Origin: Boesenbergia rotunda
Taxonomy: Eukaryota; Streptophyta; Magnoliopsida; Zingiberales; Zingiberaceae
Length of the DNA: 64,000 bases
Direction of reading: 5' to 3'
Assembly: GCA_024364735.1 (NCBI GenBank)
Contig: JAGFNQ010005398.1
Location: 297,946-361,945 of the forward strand
In this document: in pieces, positions 21,075 through 33,666 of the stretch
Layout of the letters: every line of letters starts with the position of its first letter
Position numbering within the stretch: the first letter of the stretch is position 1
The notes under the pieces: generated by a model
Told to the model about the DNA's origin: nothing
Databases searched by the model: none
The model's input: the letters and a program-made list of their open reading frames with translations, nothing else
Position numbers and translations under genes: made by a program

Positions 21075-23026
21075 TGTTGGGATGTATATTACAAGTCTTG
21101 CCTTTTCTATATGAATATCTACATTTTAAAAGAGAATCACAAGATCACTGTAGCATGTTCATATTAGTATGTGCAAAATGTCTAATACTTTACACTGTAG
21201 ACAACATGGTGTGTGGTGTCACATGGAAGATCATGTTATCAGTTCCTTGTAAAGTATAAGTAGAGGCTCACAACCAAGATGGAGTTGGACAAACCATCGG
21301 GATGGTTGTAGTGTAATTTGGTATTAGTTTATCTTGATCATAGAATTACACTAGTGCACTTTACGTGCATTGAGCAGAACTAACATAGAGGTGATCCAAT
21401 TTATACTGATTTTATAATTGGATCAAACCTCAGTTTATTATGGAGTACATGCTCTGAATACCGATATAATGACGGACACATGTACTTAGTATTTATTTCT
21501 TTGATTTACCAATGGGTGAGATTTATTCTGTTAAATCGATAGGCCCGGTAAATTAGAAAATAATATTATTTACATGGTGTGTCATTGATTATAAATGGAA
21601 TCTGTGTCCTGATATGTCGGGATAATGATGCCCCTTTGATGAGCTCATAAGGTTCATCATGTTAAATCATGCAGGTGGATTTGGTCCAACATGATGATAA
21701 GGATGAGTGGTACTAATCAAGGAGTTAGAGGTTGATTAATTAAAATTGTCAGTAATTTAAATTAATCAATGGGCATTCAATATCTTAAACACGGGGAGAA
21801 AATATACTCATAATAGGTGGAACCCATATGTAAATATGGGGGTTGGTGAGGTAGTTCAATGAAGAGCCTTTAGTGGAATGGTTCTTCATTAATGGATCGG
21901 GTCTTCATCCATTGGGTGGCCAAGACCCAACTCCTCCTCATGGTCCCTATTATAGCCCTATAAATACACCATGAGCCATCAAGAGACTAACCCTAAGACT
22001 CTCTATTCTCTCCTCTCTCTCTCTCTCTCTCTTTTGGGTGTGTGGCGTCAACCACCCAAAGATGGTTGCTGTGGCTTTTCTTCTCCAAGCATGGATAGCT
22101 GTGGAGCTGTGGCTTTTCTTCTCCATGTATGGACGTTTCTTCTCCACGCATGGATAGCTGTAGAGATGTGGTTTTTCTTCTCCACGCATGGACAGCGGTG
22201 ACTGTTCTTCTCCATGCGTGGATAGCAGGCCACTTTTTATGGCTGGTTTTCACCAAGACAACACAGCATGTTGCTTCTCCAACTGGCAACTCAGGTTGCT
22301 GTGAAGGACAGCAACGTTGTGGAGGACAACTGGCAAGGTTGTGGAGAAGATTGCGCAGCAAGGTTGTTGTGGACGACAGTAACGTTGTGGAGGGCAGCAT
22401 CGCATGTTGTTTCTCTGGACACATTGTTGTGGCTTCTCCAAACAAAAACAACAACCTGGTATAAGGGAAAAGGGAGAAGGAAGAGGGGAGATCATCTCTT
22501 CCTTTGTGTGGCCGGTGGCAACAAGACCTAGGGTTTTGTTGGTCGACGCAAGGAGAAGGACGAAGAGGTGTTTGGTTTTGTTTGGTGACTTCGGTTCTTA
22601 GTAGATCGTCGCCCACATGACGTCCAAGAGGGGAGGGTCATACAATAGAAGATCGCGAGGTAAAAGGAAAGGTATAACCTTCTCTTTGGTTCCCTTGATT
22701 TCTATCATTTTATGTGTGGTTGATTAATTATCTTTGTGTTAATTATTTAATAATTAATTGTGATAATTAATCATGTTGGACCCCGATGATAAACACAAAA
22801 ATTGGCGATCCACTCGTCGTCTTTTCTGTGGCCAATTGGTTAGGCGATTTACAAGGCTTGAACATTAAGTTTGGCTAAGTTGTAACTCGAATCAATTAGT
22901 ACGGTGACGAGACGATCATTTGGGAGATAGGTCTCCATTCAGATTAAATTTTTAATCCATGGATATGGAGAGGTTTCCCATGGACGACCCGGTGTTCGCT
23001 TAGGAAACCCGCCAAGCTATCCAATA
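21075..23026 (+). repeat. Element F 5' LTR (1.95 kb)
   Basis: It runs from TGTTGG to CCAATA (terminal CA changed to TA). The TATA box CTATAAATAC is at 21958-21967, followed by a CT run (about 22007-22032). A block of imperfect repeats built on TTCTTCTCCACGCATGGACA lies at 22070-22240. ORFs in that block are repeats, not genes. Confidence 0.93.
21958..21967 (+). promoter_or_regulatory. TATA box of element F LTR
   Basis: CTATAAATAC is conserved at 28403-28412 in the other LTR. A pyrimidine-rich CT run follows about 40 bases later, a typical plant 5' leader. Confidence 0.7.
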
Positions 23027-23028
23027 AC

Positions 23029-23040
23029 TGGTATCAGAGC
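23029..23040 (+). other. Primer binding site of element F
   Basis: TGGTATCAGAGC lies two bases after the 5' LTR. Confidence 0.93.
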
Positions 23041-24087
23041 TAAGGTTTCCAGTTTTGTGTGTTTGGATTCGGTAACATTTTGCACTTTATCATGTATTTT
23101 ATTTTTGTTGGATAATAGTAGGATGTGCATAGGTTAACTCTTTGGTTGCAGGCACGAGATTCCAACTATTATGACTTAAATAATATGTGTATGTGATTGG
23201 TTGTGCATGGTTGTAATTATTTGAATCCTCGGGGTTGATGAGGCTAAATTAGTGTTTAATTTTTGTAATTAAATACGACACATATTTAGTCGAGCTTTTT
23301 ATTTACTTTTGATCTAGATTTTATGTACGCTCCTTTGTGGAGTATAGGATCGATGGATGTAAATAAATAGTTTTTCATCTTGGCTCGCAGATCCCTTCAA
23401 TGGTGGCTTGCGCATGGTGTAGGGAGGAGCGGACGAGGTGGCGACACGATGGAGACGCATTGGAAACTAAATCCATGATAGTTGGAAAAATTTAGAATTT
23501 TTCTTATTTATTGTTTTAGTTTATGTGTTTGTCATGCGTGCATGAAAATTTCTTATTATAAATAACTAAGTGGGAGAGGGACCCTAAGGGTCCCGCGACC
23601 TCTGTTACTAATTTGACAAGTGATGCGAACAAGCCTGTGCGTCGGCTCTGAGTGCCTTCCTCCCCATCGGATGGGTTTGTTCTGCGGATCACTGGGTCAG
23701 AAATGATTATAGAGAATTATTGAAGAGCGTGTGATTTTCCCCATCGGACGACACATAATCTGAGATAATTTTCTTTGTATCGTGTAATGGTAGACACTTA
23801 GATGCAAATAATAGTATCCTCCCCATCGGAGTCACTACTATTATTTATAGGGCCGAAGTGAACCAACTATTAATTTTATTTGTAAAAAAGTTAGGTTGAC
23901 AAGATAATAAAATTAATGGGTAAAACCTCCTCTTACAAATGTAGAATTCGTATACGTCCATACTAACGTGGCATGCGAAATTCTCGGTGTTTTGAAGTGT
24001 TGGTTGATTTCAAATTTATTGTTTTGAGGAATCAATATTTTTTGAAATCTAAAGTTGTAAATGTTGTGATTCTCAGGTATTTTCAAA
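23041..24087 (+). other. Element F 5' leader
   Basis: About 1 kb without a supported ORF. It has four copies of CCCCATCGGA-like words (23660-23840). The ATG of gag is at 24088. Confidence 0.7.
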
Positions 24088-24930
24088 ATGGCCTTTAACC
24101 CACTAGCTGTCATACTTAAGGAAAACAAACTAATGGGCCCTAATTATATAGATTGGAAAAGAAACCTGGACATTGTCCTAACTGCTGAGGAGTACAAATA
24201 TGTACTCTTTGAGGAATGCATGAAAAGCCTAGCGAGAATTTTGGTGAAGAGGAGAGGGAGCGCTATAAGAAGTGGGGCAAGGCAGATGACATGGCGCGGT
24301 GTTACATTTTGGCTTCTATGTCAAATGTATTACAACATTAGCATCAGGTCATGCCCACTGCTTATGACATGGTGCTCAACCTCAAGGAACTCTTCGGACA
24401 CCAGAATCGGGCCGCTAGGCAGGATGCGATCAGGAACTTGATGACGACTACCATTATTAAAGGAACACCCATGAGGGATCATGTTCTCAAAATGATGGCG
24501 CGTCTGAATGAGATTGAAGTCCTTAGAGCGGAGATCGATGGGGAAACCTAGGTCGATATCATTCTCTAATCTCTGCCTAGGAGTTTTAGGCAATTCTGCC
24601 TAAACTACAATATGAACAAGCATACATATACGTTGGAGGAACTTCTGGCAGAACTCCAGGCGATAGAGCAGCTTTTTCGTTAGAATTCTCATGCCTTGGT
24701 TACTCAAAGGGTTTCTACTTCTGTGCTAAAAGGCAAGAAGAAGAAGAAACAAGGTGGGGCCAAGAAGGTGGCAGGATCTCAGGGACCTCGGGCTGGCGTG
24801 AAAAAGCCGAAAGGCAAGTGCTTCACATGCAAGCAGACTGGACACTTGAAGGCGGGCTGCTCCCATCGTCAGGAGAATAAAGGTATATCTTTTTGTTTAG
24901 TTGTTAAAACATGTTTAACGGTGTTATCTA
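24088..24930 (+). pseudogene. gag: Element F gag (broken)
   Basis: The first part (from the ATG at 24088) encodes a copia gag start with ENKLMGPNYIDWKRNL. A frameshift near 24230 moves the frame. The middle (DMARCYILASMSNVL, then LNLKELFGHQN) follows in the second frame to a TAG at 24549, with another stop near 24567. The zinc knuckle CFTCKQTGHLKAGC lies at 24819-24860 after a Lys-rich stretch. Non-functional. Confidence 0.88.
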
Positions 24931-27230
24931 CCGGTACCTGATGTGTAGATACGGAAGCCACTAATCATGTCTGCAATTATTTACAGGGGTTCCAGGAAAC
25001 TCGACAACTAGCTGATGAAGAGATTACCGTCTACATGGGCAAGGCTACGGAGGTGGCGGCTATTGCAGTAGGAGACGTCTATTTATTTTTGAGAAAAATA
25101 AATATTTGGTTTTGAGAAGATTGCTTTTATGTACCTACTTTTTAGAAAGAACTTCGTTTCAGTTTCTGAAATAATAAAGGATGTATATTCTATTACTTTT
25201 TGTGAAAAGGGGAATAAAAAGATTATCTGTTCAGGTACATTGATAGGCAATTTGTACATTCTTAAACCAAAATCTCCCACGATGCAAATAGAAGTAAATA
25301 ACTCATCGTCTAACCAATAAGAGAAAAGAACCTTCGAAGATGAACCAAACATATCTTTGGCATCTAAAACTTGGTCATATTAACCTTAGTAGGATTCAAA
25401 GGTTGATAGCTGATGGGCTTTTGGGTTCATTGGTGGTGGAAAACATCCCAACCTGAGAATCTTGCTTGGAAGGTAAGATGACCAAGAGGCCTTTAAATGT
25501 CAGGGGGTATATAGCCAAAAATGTGTTGGAATTGATTCATTCTAATTTATGTAGTCCTATGTCTATGCAAGCTAGAGGTGGTTTTGAATGGGTACATTTA
25601 CTTGATGCGCCGCAAGTCTGAATGCTTTGATAAGTTCAAAGAATTCAAGGCCGATGTGGAGAAACATCAAGGTAAAAGTATCAAGACACTGCGATAAGAT
25701 TGTGGTGGCGAGTACCTCTTGGGAGAGTTTAGGACTTACTTGTCAGAGGCTGGGATTCAATCCCTATTGTCTGCACCTGGTATGCCCTAACCGAATGGTG
25801 TAGCAGAGTGAAGGAATAGGACTCTTATGGAGATGGTTAGGTCGATGATGAGTTACTCAGAGTTGTTGGATTCATTCTGGGGATATGCTCTGGAAACAAC
25901 AGCGTACATACTGAACTTGGTACCATCTAAGTCAGTACCCTCTACTCCCTTAGAATTATGGATTGAGCAAAAGCCTAGTCTAAGATATATTCGAATTTAG
26001 GGTAGTCCAGCACATGTGCTGAAGGGAGATACTGATAAGTTGGAATCTCGTACAGAAGTGCGCTTATTCATAGGCTATCCTAGAGGAACAAAAGGTGGTC
26101 TATTCTATAGTCCTAAGGATCAGAGGGTAATTGTTAGCACGAATGCCCAATTCTTAGAGGAAAACTATGTGATGAACCACAAGCCCATGAGTAGACTTGT
26201 TCTTGAGGAATTAAGAGGGGACGTTCTGACCTTAGTACCAACTGTACAAGAGGATATACCACAAGTCACTACACCGCGTGTCACAGAAGATACGCAGGTG
26301 GTACCTCGTCGTAGTGGGAGGGTTGTTAGACAACCTGAAAGATTCATGCTCTTATGAGAGTCTTTGGACTTGGTCCCTGGCGAATATGAACCTGATCCCT
26401 GGACCTATGACGAGGAACATTCGTTTTGATGAAATAATCCAGTCATATGGATTTATTCAAAGACTGGATGAGATTTGTGTATATACGAGATGTGACGGAA
26501 ACGTAGTGGTATTCTTGTACTATACGTAGATGATATTTTGCTCATTGGCAACAATGTCAAAGTATTAACAAACGTAAGGGTATGGTTATCCAAACAGTTC
26601 AATATGAAGGACTCGGGAGAAGCAGGGCACATCCTTAGGATCAAAGTTCTAAGGGATCACCAGAAAAGGATGTTGTGCTTATCTCAAGTTTCATACATAG
26701 ACACTGTCCTAGCTCATTTTAGCATGAAACCTCCAAGAAAGTTTTTTGTGTCTTTCAGGAATGGAGTTCCTCTATCTAAGGAGATGTGTCCTAAAACATC
26801 AAAGGAGATAGAGGAGATGAAGGTGGTTCCTTACGCTTCAGTTGTAGGAAGCCTCATGTATGCTATATTATAAACGAGACCGGATATCTGCTTTGTCATG
26901 GGTATGGTTAGTAGATATTAGAGTAACCCTGGATAGGAAAATTGGACTGCGGTAAAGCATATATTAGTACCTGAGAGGGACTTGGGATTATATTCTAGTT
27001 TACCAGGCAGACCAAATTACTCCCTGTGGGTTATACGGATTCATACTTCCAATCAGATAGGAACAAAAATAAGTATTCCTCGGGGTTTTGTGTTTACTTT
27101 AGGAGGTGGAACCATAGTATGGAGAAGTGTCAAGCAGAAATGCATGGCGGACGCTACCGTGGAAGATGAGTATGTGACAGCCTCTGAGGTGGCCAAAAGG
27201 AAGTTGTATGGTTCAGGAACCTCATGATGG
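24931..27230 (+). pseudogene. pol: Element F pol remnants (protease to RNase H, RT largely deleted)
   Basis: Recognisable pieces in order: a protease-like ATNHVCN (about 24958), GAG-pre-integrase HLKLGHINLSR (25360), integrase traces with many stops (25450-26000), the integrase C-terminal region ESRTEVRLFIGYPRGTKGG (26040), an RT catalytic motif YVDDILL (about 26520), the thumb and connection, and an RNase H trace (26980-27225). Between 26400 and 26500 most of the RT fingers and palm is missing. Dozens of stops and frameshifts are present. Confidence 0.85.
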
Positions 27231-27507
27231 ACTTGGATGTAATTCCTGGTTTGCCTAAGAGCTATCACAATTTTTTGTGATAACAGTAGGTGCAGTTGCA
27301 AACTCGAACGAACCACGAGCCCATAAGGCGAGTAAACACATAGAGCGCAAGTACCACCCAAGCGAGGAAAAGTTATTATCGCCTAGATTACATCAGAGGA
27401 TGGCCTGGGAGATCCTTTCACTGAGGCCTTGATAGCGAGAGCTTTTAGGCATGTGGAGGATATAGGAGTCAGATGTATGACATTTTGAGGACAGCAAAGT
27501 CTTTGAG

Positions 27508-27521
27508 TATAAGTGGGAGAT
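27508..27521 (+). other. Polypurine tract of element F
   Basis: TATAAGTGGGAGAT immediately precedes the 3' LTR start TGTTAAGATG. Confidence 0.8.
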
Positions 27522-29478
27522 TGTTAAGATGTATATTAAAAGTCTTGCCTTTTCTGTATGAACATCTACATTTTGAAAGAGAATCACAAGATCACTATAG
27601 CATATTCATATTAGTATGTGAAAAGGGTCTAATACTTTACACTATAGACAATATGGTATGTGGTGTCACACGGAAGATCATGTTATCAGTTCCTTGTAAA
27701 GTATAAGTAGAGGCTCACAACCGAGATGGAGTTGGACAAACCATCGGGATGGTTGTAGTGTAATTTGGTGTTGGTTTATCTTGACCATAGAATTACACTA
27801 GTGCACTTTGCGTGCATTGAGCAGGACCAACATAGAGGTGATCCAATTTATACTGACTTTATAATTGGATCAGACCTCAGTTTATTATAGAGTGCATGCT
27901 CTGAATACCGATATAATGATAGACACATGTACTTAGTATTTATTTCTTTGATTTACCAATGGGTGAGATTTATTCTGTTAAATCGATAGGCCCGATAAAT
28001 TGGGAAATAATATTATTTACATGGTGTGTCGTTGATTATAGATGGAATCTATGTCCTAGTGTGTTGGAATGATGATGCCCCCTTGATGAGCTCATAAGGT
28101 TCATCATGTTAAATCATGCAGGTGGACTTGGTCCAACCTGATGATAAGGATGAGTGGTACTAATCATGAAGTTAGAGGTTGATTAATTAAAATTGTTAGT
28201 ATTTAAATTAATTAACGGACATTCGATATCTTAAATATGGGGAGAAAATGTACTCATAATAGGTGGAGCCCATAAGTAAATATGGGGGTTGGTGATATAG
28301 TTCAATGAAGAGCCTTTAGTGGAATGATTCTTTATTAATGGATCGGGCCTTAATCCATTGGGTGGCCAAGACCCAACTCCTCCTCATGGTCCTGTTGTAG
28401 CCCTATAAATACCCCATGAGCCATCAAGAGACTATCCCTAAGCCTCTCTATTCTCTCCTCTCTCTCTCTCTCTCTCTCACTCTCTTTTGGGTGTGCGGCG
28501 CCAACCACCCGAAGATGGCTACTGTGGCTTTTCTTCTCCACGCATGGACAGCTGTGGAGCTGTGGCTTTTCTTCTCCATGTATGGATGTTTCTTCTCCAC
28601 GCATGGACAGCTGTAGAGCTGTGGGTTTTTCTTCTCCACGGAAGGACAACGGTGGTTGTTCTTCTCCATGCGTGGACAGCTGGCTACTTTTTTGTGGCTG
28701 GTTTTCACCAAGACATCACAGCATGTTGCTTCTCCAACTGGCAACTCAGGTTGCTGTGAAGGACAGCAACGTTGTGGAGGACAACCGACAAGGTTGTGGC
28801 GAAGACAGCGCAGCAAGGTTGCTGTGGAGGACAGCAACGTTGTGGAGGGCAGCATCGCAGGTTGTTTCTCTGGACACGTTGTTGTGGCTTCTCCAAACAA
28901 AAACAACAACCTGGGAGAAGGGAAAAGGGAGAAGGAAGAGGAGAGATCTCTTCCTTTGTGTGGTCGGCGGCAACAAGACCTAGGGTTTTGTTGGCCAACG
29001 CAAGGAGAAGGATGAAGAGGTGTTTGGTTTTGTTTGGTGACTTCGGTTCTTGGTAGATCGTCGCCCACACGACGTCCAAGAGGGGAGGGTCATACAATAA
29101 AAGATTGCGAGGTAAAAGGAAAGGTATACCCTTCTCTTTGGTTCCCTTGATTTCTATCATTTTTTATGTGGTTGATTAATTATCTTTGTGTTAATTATTT
29201 GATAATTAATTGCGATAATTAATCATGTTGGACCCCGATGATAAACACAAAAACTAGTAATCCACTCGTCGTCTTTTCCATGACTAATTGGTTAGGCGAG
29301 TTACAAGGCTTGAACATTATGTTTGGCTAAATTGTAACTTGAATCAATTAGTACGTCGATGAGACGGTCATTTGGGAGATAGGTCTCCATTCGGATTAAA
29401 TTTTTAATACGTGTATATGGAGAGATTTCCCATGGACGACCCGGTGTTCGCTTAGGAAACCCTCCAAGCTATCCAACA
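27522..29478 (+). repeat. Element F 3' LTR
   Basis: This is the partner of 21075-23026, ending CCAACA. It has the same TATA (28403), CT run (28455-28481) and CACGCATGGACAGC repeat block (28530-28690). Confidence 0.93.
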
Positions 29479-29483
29479 ATCTA

Positions 29484-30285
29484 GACTATGAAAGTTGGTT
29501 TGTGAATGTTTGGGAACCAAGAGGGAGAAAGAGGGTGAGAGAAAGAGAAAAGAATTGATCTTGTGAGAAGGTTGGAATGGGGAGAATCTAGGATTTCAAT
29601 TTTACTACAATGTTAATTGAGGTTTTATGAATTATTTACCTCCTAATCTCAATGTTTAGGTTCTTGTAAAGATCCTAACTAAATACTGGTATGACCCCGC
29701 AATGGTGCATCAGAGTATTCCTCACATTGGCATCTAATGCCACTAAGTGAAAGAGGTAATATAGAGAGTTTGGTTAAAGAAATACCCTTATCACACGAGG
29801 GTCCCCCGGTCATACGTCTCCACATTATATAGGCTAATTTCTAACACAGGATTGAAAGAAACCCATTAAACACTATTAGATAATCTCTATAAAGGATTGT
29901 CCTCCATTATGAAATAACCCCTGAGATATCCAGTTAATGGAGCCTTTGTCACTAAGGGCCCTTGGTTATATGATCTCAGGCATTCCTTCTACATGGAGAC
30001 TAAACCATCATAACTACATGTATTCACCACTAACACATATCATCAAACATATACAAGACACAATAAATATAGACCAAGACATAAACATATCATTTAAACA
30101 AGAAAATGAATAAATCCATAGTTTGTACATCAACATCACATCAAAGCTACTCTCTACATCCTAGATCAGAGAAACTACTTCATTACAAGAAATATACAAC
30201 CAAGAGACAAGGAAATAAAATAATCTACAACCCAAAACTGAGTTTAAGAGGGAAGTATGTAGTGTCGGTCTCCTTGGATACATTC
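29484..30285 (-). repeat. J LTR, second part (truncated at 30286)
   Basis: Continuation of the J LTR after F. It is A/T-rich with no ORF. It ends where an A-type copia LTR begins with TGTTGGTGCAGG. Confidence 0.55.
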
Positions 30286-30447
30286 TGTTGGTGCAGGCAG
30301 CACCTAAGTCAAATCTGGGTTTTGATAATGGCAAAGGGCTCAAGAGTTAAGATGTTATTGTTATCTAATGTGTTTACTAAGTGTGCAGGAAAAAAGTCCT
30401 AGGCACACTAGGCAAGAAGTCCTGGCAAAGGGTTGGGCAAAGAATAT
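30286..30447 (+). repeat. E0: start of an A-type LTR, cut by element E
   Basis: It aligns with 7864-8060 of element A (shared GCACCTAAGTCAAA and TTTTGATAATGGCAAAGGG). It stops at the point where the unrelated E LTR begins. The remainder is not in the window. Confidence 0.8.
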
Positions 30448-30757
30448 TGATGCAGTCTGACCCTGATTGTTATTTTGGTGTTGACACCGATTTTAGTTTA
30501 GGTTGATGAGATGATTATGATTAAATCCTGGTCGGGGACTGGGCTTTGGGTGAATGAAAAAGTCCTAGCTTGGAGGGCTAGGTGTGAAAAGTCCTAGCTT
30601 GGAGGGCTAAGTGTGAAAAGTCCTAGCTTGGAGGGCTAGGTGTGAGAAACCCTGGCTTGGAGGGTCAGGTCCTAGCCTGGAGGGCTAGGTGGATGAAACC
30701 CTAGCTTGGAGGGTCAGGTCCTAGCCTGGAGGGCTAGGTTGGATGAAATCCTAGCTT
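30448..30757 (+). repeat. Element E 5' LTR, first part
   Basis: It begins TGATGCAGTCTG. From about 30535 it is an array of units built on GTCCTAGCTTGGAGGGCTAG. Each unit has inverted arms CCTAGC and GCTAGG. The array is split at 30758 by element D and resumes at 39132. Confidence 0.8.
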
Positions 30758-30762
30758 GGAGG

Positions 30763-31786
30763 TGTTGGAGCAATCGGCCCTAAGATGGTCCGGAGTGACC
30801 ATGAGTTTTGATGTTTGGGCAAAGGGATTAAGTTAGGTTTACCCTTGTATTTAATATGCATATGTTGAGTATGCAGGTTGTACAGGTTACGCATATGGAC
30901 TTGACTGGACGACCTCGGTACGGTGAAAGATGGCAAGGAGGCAAGTTGGAGGCTTGCGTGCGCATCCGAGGGACTTTGGACAGCAGGGACGATGAGCTGA
31001 TGGGCGCGGACTTCGAGGCATGCGTGAAGGATGGCATGGAGGCAAGCTGGAGGCTTGCGTGCATCCGAGGGACGGGAGCCGAAGATGAAGAGGGCGCGAA
31101 GGCAACAGTCGAGGCTGTTGAAGAGGAGTCAGTCGAGTCGTGAGGGTACGAGTGCTGTGTGATTGTACTCGGGAAATCCTAGGGTTTGAGTGCGGAGTGG
31201 AATGTACTCAGGAAGGGTAACCTTAGGTGGGTGAGTAGACCAGTCGACTGGCCTGGGGGCAGTCGACTGATGGAACTCACAGAAAGGTCTCAGCCTGGGA
31301 CCAGTCGACTGCCCTGGGGGCAGTCGACTGGTAGGTGGCTGGTGAGCTGGCAAATTCGAACGTTGGGAGTGTCAACAGTCGAATTTGGCTGGCACCAGTC
31401 AACTGCCCTTGGGGCAGTCGACTGGTAGCGAGAAATCAGCCCCGAGTCCTATTTAAAGAGGACTTCGTGGTGGCTGAGTTTCTTAACGAAACTTGTCTTG
31501 GTTAAGGGCAAGTTAGTAGTCTTCGTGTCTAGAGCTTTGTTTGGTGTTGTGGTGAGGTTTCTCCACCCACAAGGAGCGACACGTGATAGCCGGAGGTTAT
31601 CCGGGGTTTGATCCGCCGAAGATTGTTGGATTAGTCACCCGACCGGGGTGGATACCAACTAAATCAGGTTGTTAGCGTTGTTTTTGTTTGTTTTTGTATA
31701 TTCCGCTGTGTTATTAACAACGCAGGAACAAGGGGATTTTGAAAATCGCTATTCACCCCCCTCTAGCGTACGGAACGATCCTAACA
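30763..31786 (+). repeat. Element D 5' LTR
   Basis: It runs from TGTTGGAGCA to CCTAACA. Three pairs of CAGTCGACTG palindromes stand at 31241/31260, 31302/31321 and 31396/31415, each pair 19 bp apart. The middle pair lies in a dyad of 33 bp (31300-31332). A TATA-like CTATTTAAAG follows at 31449. Confidence 0.95.
31449..31458 (+). promoter_or_regulatory. TATA-like box of element D LTR
   Basis: CTATTTAAAG lies about 25 bases after the last palindrome. It is conserved at 38788 in the 3' LTR and on the minus strand in B at 19014-19025. Confidence 0.65.
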
Positions 31787-31788
31787 AT

Positions 31789-31800
31789 TGGTATCAGAGC
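31789..31800 (+). other. Primer binding site of element D
   Basis: TGGTATCAGAGC lies two bases after the 5' LTR. Confidence 0.94.
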
Positions 31801-31851
31801 GAGGACCGCTCTTGATCGGACTAACCACCGAGGGAGCATACGCTAGAGGAA

Positions 31852-33207
31852 ATGGAAGGTGAAGGTCCACTTGGGGACGAGATCTACACACCACCGGCCT
31901 ACGACAATGAAGATTTTTCATATTGGAAGGCGAGGATCGAGACGTGGTTCGGAATGGATTGGGCATGCCGAATTGCGCTTGAAGAGCCCTTCGAAGTTCC
32001 AAAGGACAAGCACGGGAAAAAGCTTCGTCCTAGATATTGGGACAAAGTGCAACAAGAACAATTCCGGGCCAATGAGAAGGTAACAAATATTTTGGTTGAT
32101 ATATTACCTAACGCCATCTTGAGTTGTGTAGGGTCATATCAAAGTGCATATGAATTATGGAGCAAGGTGAAAGAGTATCATGAGACTTCTACAAAAATTC
32201 AAGAGCCTAAGGAGAAAAGCCCCGTGATTCAAGAAGAGGAAGAAGAAAGTGAAGAATCATCAACCTCCTCAAGAGAAGAAGAGGAAGAGGTCTCCACCTC
32301 AAGGATTGAGGGGGAGGAGAGATCCACTTCCATGCCAGATCAAGAGGAGGCATCCACATCATCAAAAGTTGAAGAAGTCTTAACCTCCACCAAAGTAAGG
32401 AACAAAGATCACATTATATACTTTGGTTGCAATGAACAGGGGCACTACAAGAATAAGTGCCCAAAAGGTAAAAAGGAGGTACTCTCTAAACCCGGGTCCA
32501 TTCGATTAAAATCTAACATGAATTGTAGGAATGGAGGAGCCCAAGAGAGAAAAATGAAGATTAGATGCTTCACATGTGGTGAGCTAGGGCACTACCACAC
32601 CAAGTGCCCAAAGAAAGGTGAAATAAAGAAAATGGAGCATCTAAGGAGATGGGAGAAAGAAGAAAGAAAGAAGAAAAGAAGCCCACATCAAGGAGGGACT
32701 ACAAGGGTAAGGGAGGTAATTATTGACCCTAGATTAAATTGCCATTCATATTTAAGTTCCTCCATGAATGCTAAGAATCATGCCAATTACCCATCCATGA
32801 ATATTCGAAATAATGCAAATCATTCATCCATGGATGATAGATTTCATGAAAATTGTTTTTTCGTGCATAACCATGGTTTTAAATATCATGATAGGAATAA
32901 GGATAACAAGGTAGACACATATCTTAAGAAAAGCATGCATCATGGTAAATCTAAGACCTGTGTATCCAAGGCTAAAGGCATTAACCTCAAGGAAGGGAAA
33001 CAAATGCCTAAGAAAATGGGTAGTTCTAGGAATGTCCAAAGTGGGCATATGGACTACAAGGTTAAAGGTCTAGAGAGGGAAAATCAAGCCTTGAGGGCAA
33101 GGCTTGATACATTAGAAAAAGCCCTAGAAAGATTCACGGTTGGATCTAAGGGCTTAGACATGGTGTTGGGTAGTATAAAATCCAACTATGATAGATCGGG
33201 ATTGGGG
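31852..33207 (+). CDS. gag: Element D gag, 5' part (split by solo LTR S)
   Basis: The ATG at 31852 opens an uninterrupted frame. Residues about 20-120 resemble the plant copia gag UBN2-type domain (EDFSYWKARIETW, then SAYELWSKVKEYH). A Ser/Glu-rich acidic stretch covers 125-180. Knuckle 1 (190-203) has Tyr in place of the first Cys (YFGCNEQGHYKNKC). Knuckle 2 (239-252, CFTCGELGHYHTKC) is complete. A basic region follows, then a coiled-coil-like segment (about 405-430). The frame runs into S at 33208 and stops inside it; gag sequence resumes at 36679. Before S inserted, gag looks intact. Confidence 0.9.
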
Positions 33208-33666
33208 TGTAACGACCCGGAAAATTCTCTTAATATTTTCTTAAAATATTAAGCATGTTTAAATAATTTTCCAAGAGACCTAGAAATATTAAGGAGAACT
33301 TTGGCCTAGAAAATCCATGTTTTCTCATTTAAATTGAGAAAACTAAGTACTAATGGGCTTTATGTGGGCTTTTTAGTACCATGATTATAGGTGGATTTCG
33401 GTAATAATTAGTATAAATATAAATAGAATTTAATTAGGCATATTAGCATGATTATGGGTAAGTCTTAGCCTAATTTTTCTATTTTAATGGAGAAATTAGG
33501 TACTAATGAGCTTTAAATGGGCTCCAAAAATGGGTATTAATTAGGTAAAATTAATATAAATATAAAAGAATTTTATTTAGGAATATTGGCATAATTATGG
33601 GTGATTTTAGGGGGATTTTCAGAATTTAGGAAATAAAAATAATAAAATAAATGAAATAAAAATAAA

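Larger units (their letters stand above)
21075..29478 (+). mobile_element. Element F: copia LTR retrotransposon, heavily decayed
   Basis: LTRs at 21075-23026 and 27522-29478 are flanked by a perfect duplication ATCTA (21070-21074, 29479-29483). An iMet primer site, gag and pol fragments and a purine tract follow in order. The interior is only 4.5 kb because part of RT is deleted. The LTRs differ at many positions, so the insertion is not recent. Confidence 0.95.

Noticed and set aside
21950..22616. Cys/Lys-rich ORFs in both directions (also 28350-29160)
   Set aside because: They lie in the F LTR over the TTCTTCTCCACGCATGG repeats and CT run; not conserved as protein.
29484..30285. Host gene fragment
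   Set aside because: No ORF or splice structure; it continues the J LTR across the F insertion with a matching target duplication.
30856..31143. 95-codon ORF repeated at 38195-38482
   Set aside because: Repeated only because it lies in both LTRs of D; upstream of the TATA-like box and without family resemblance.
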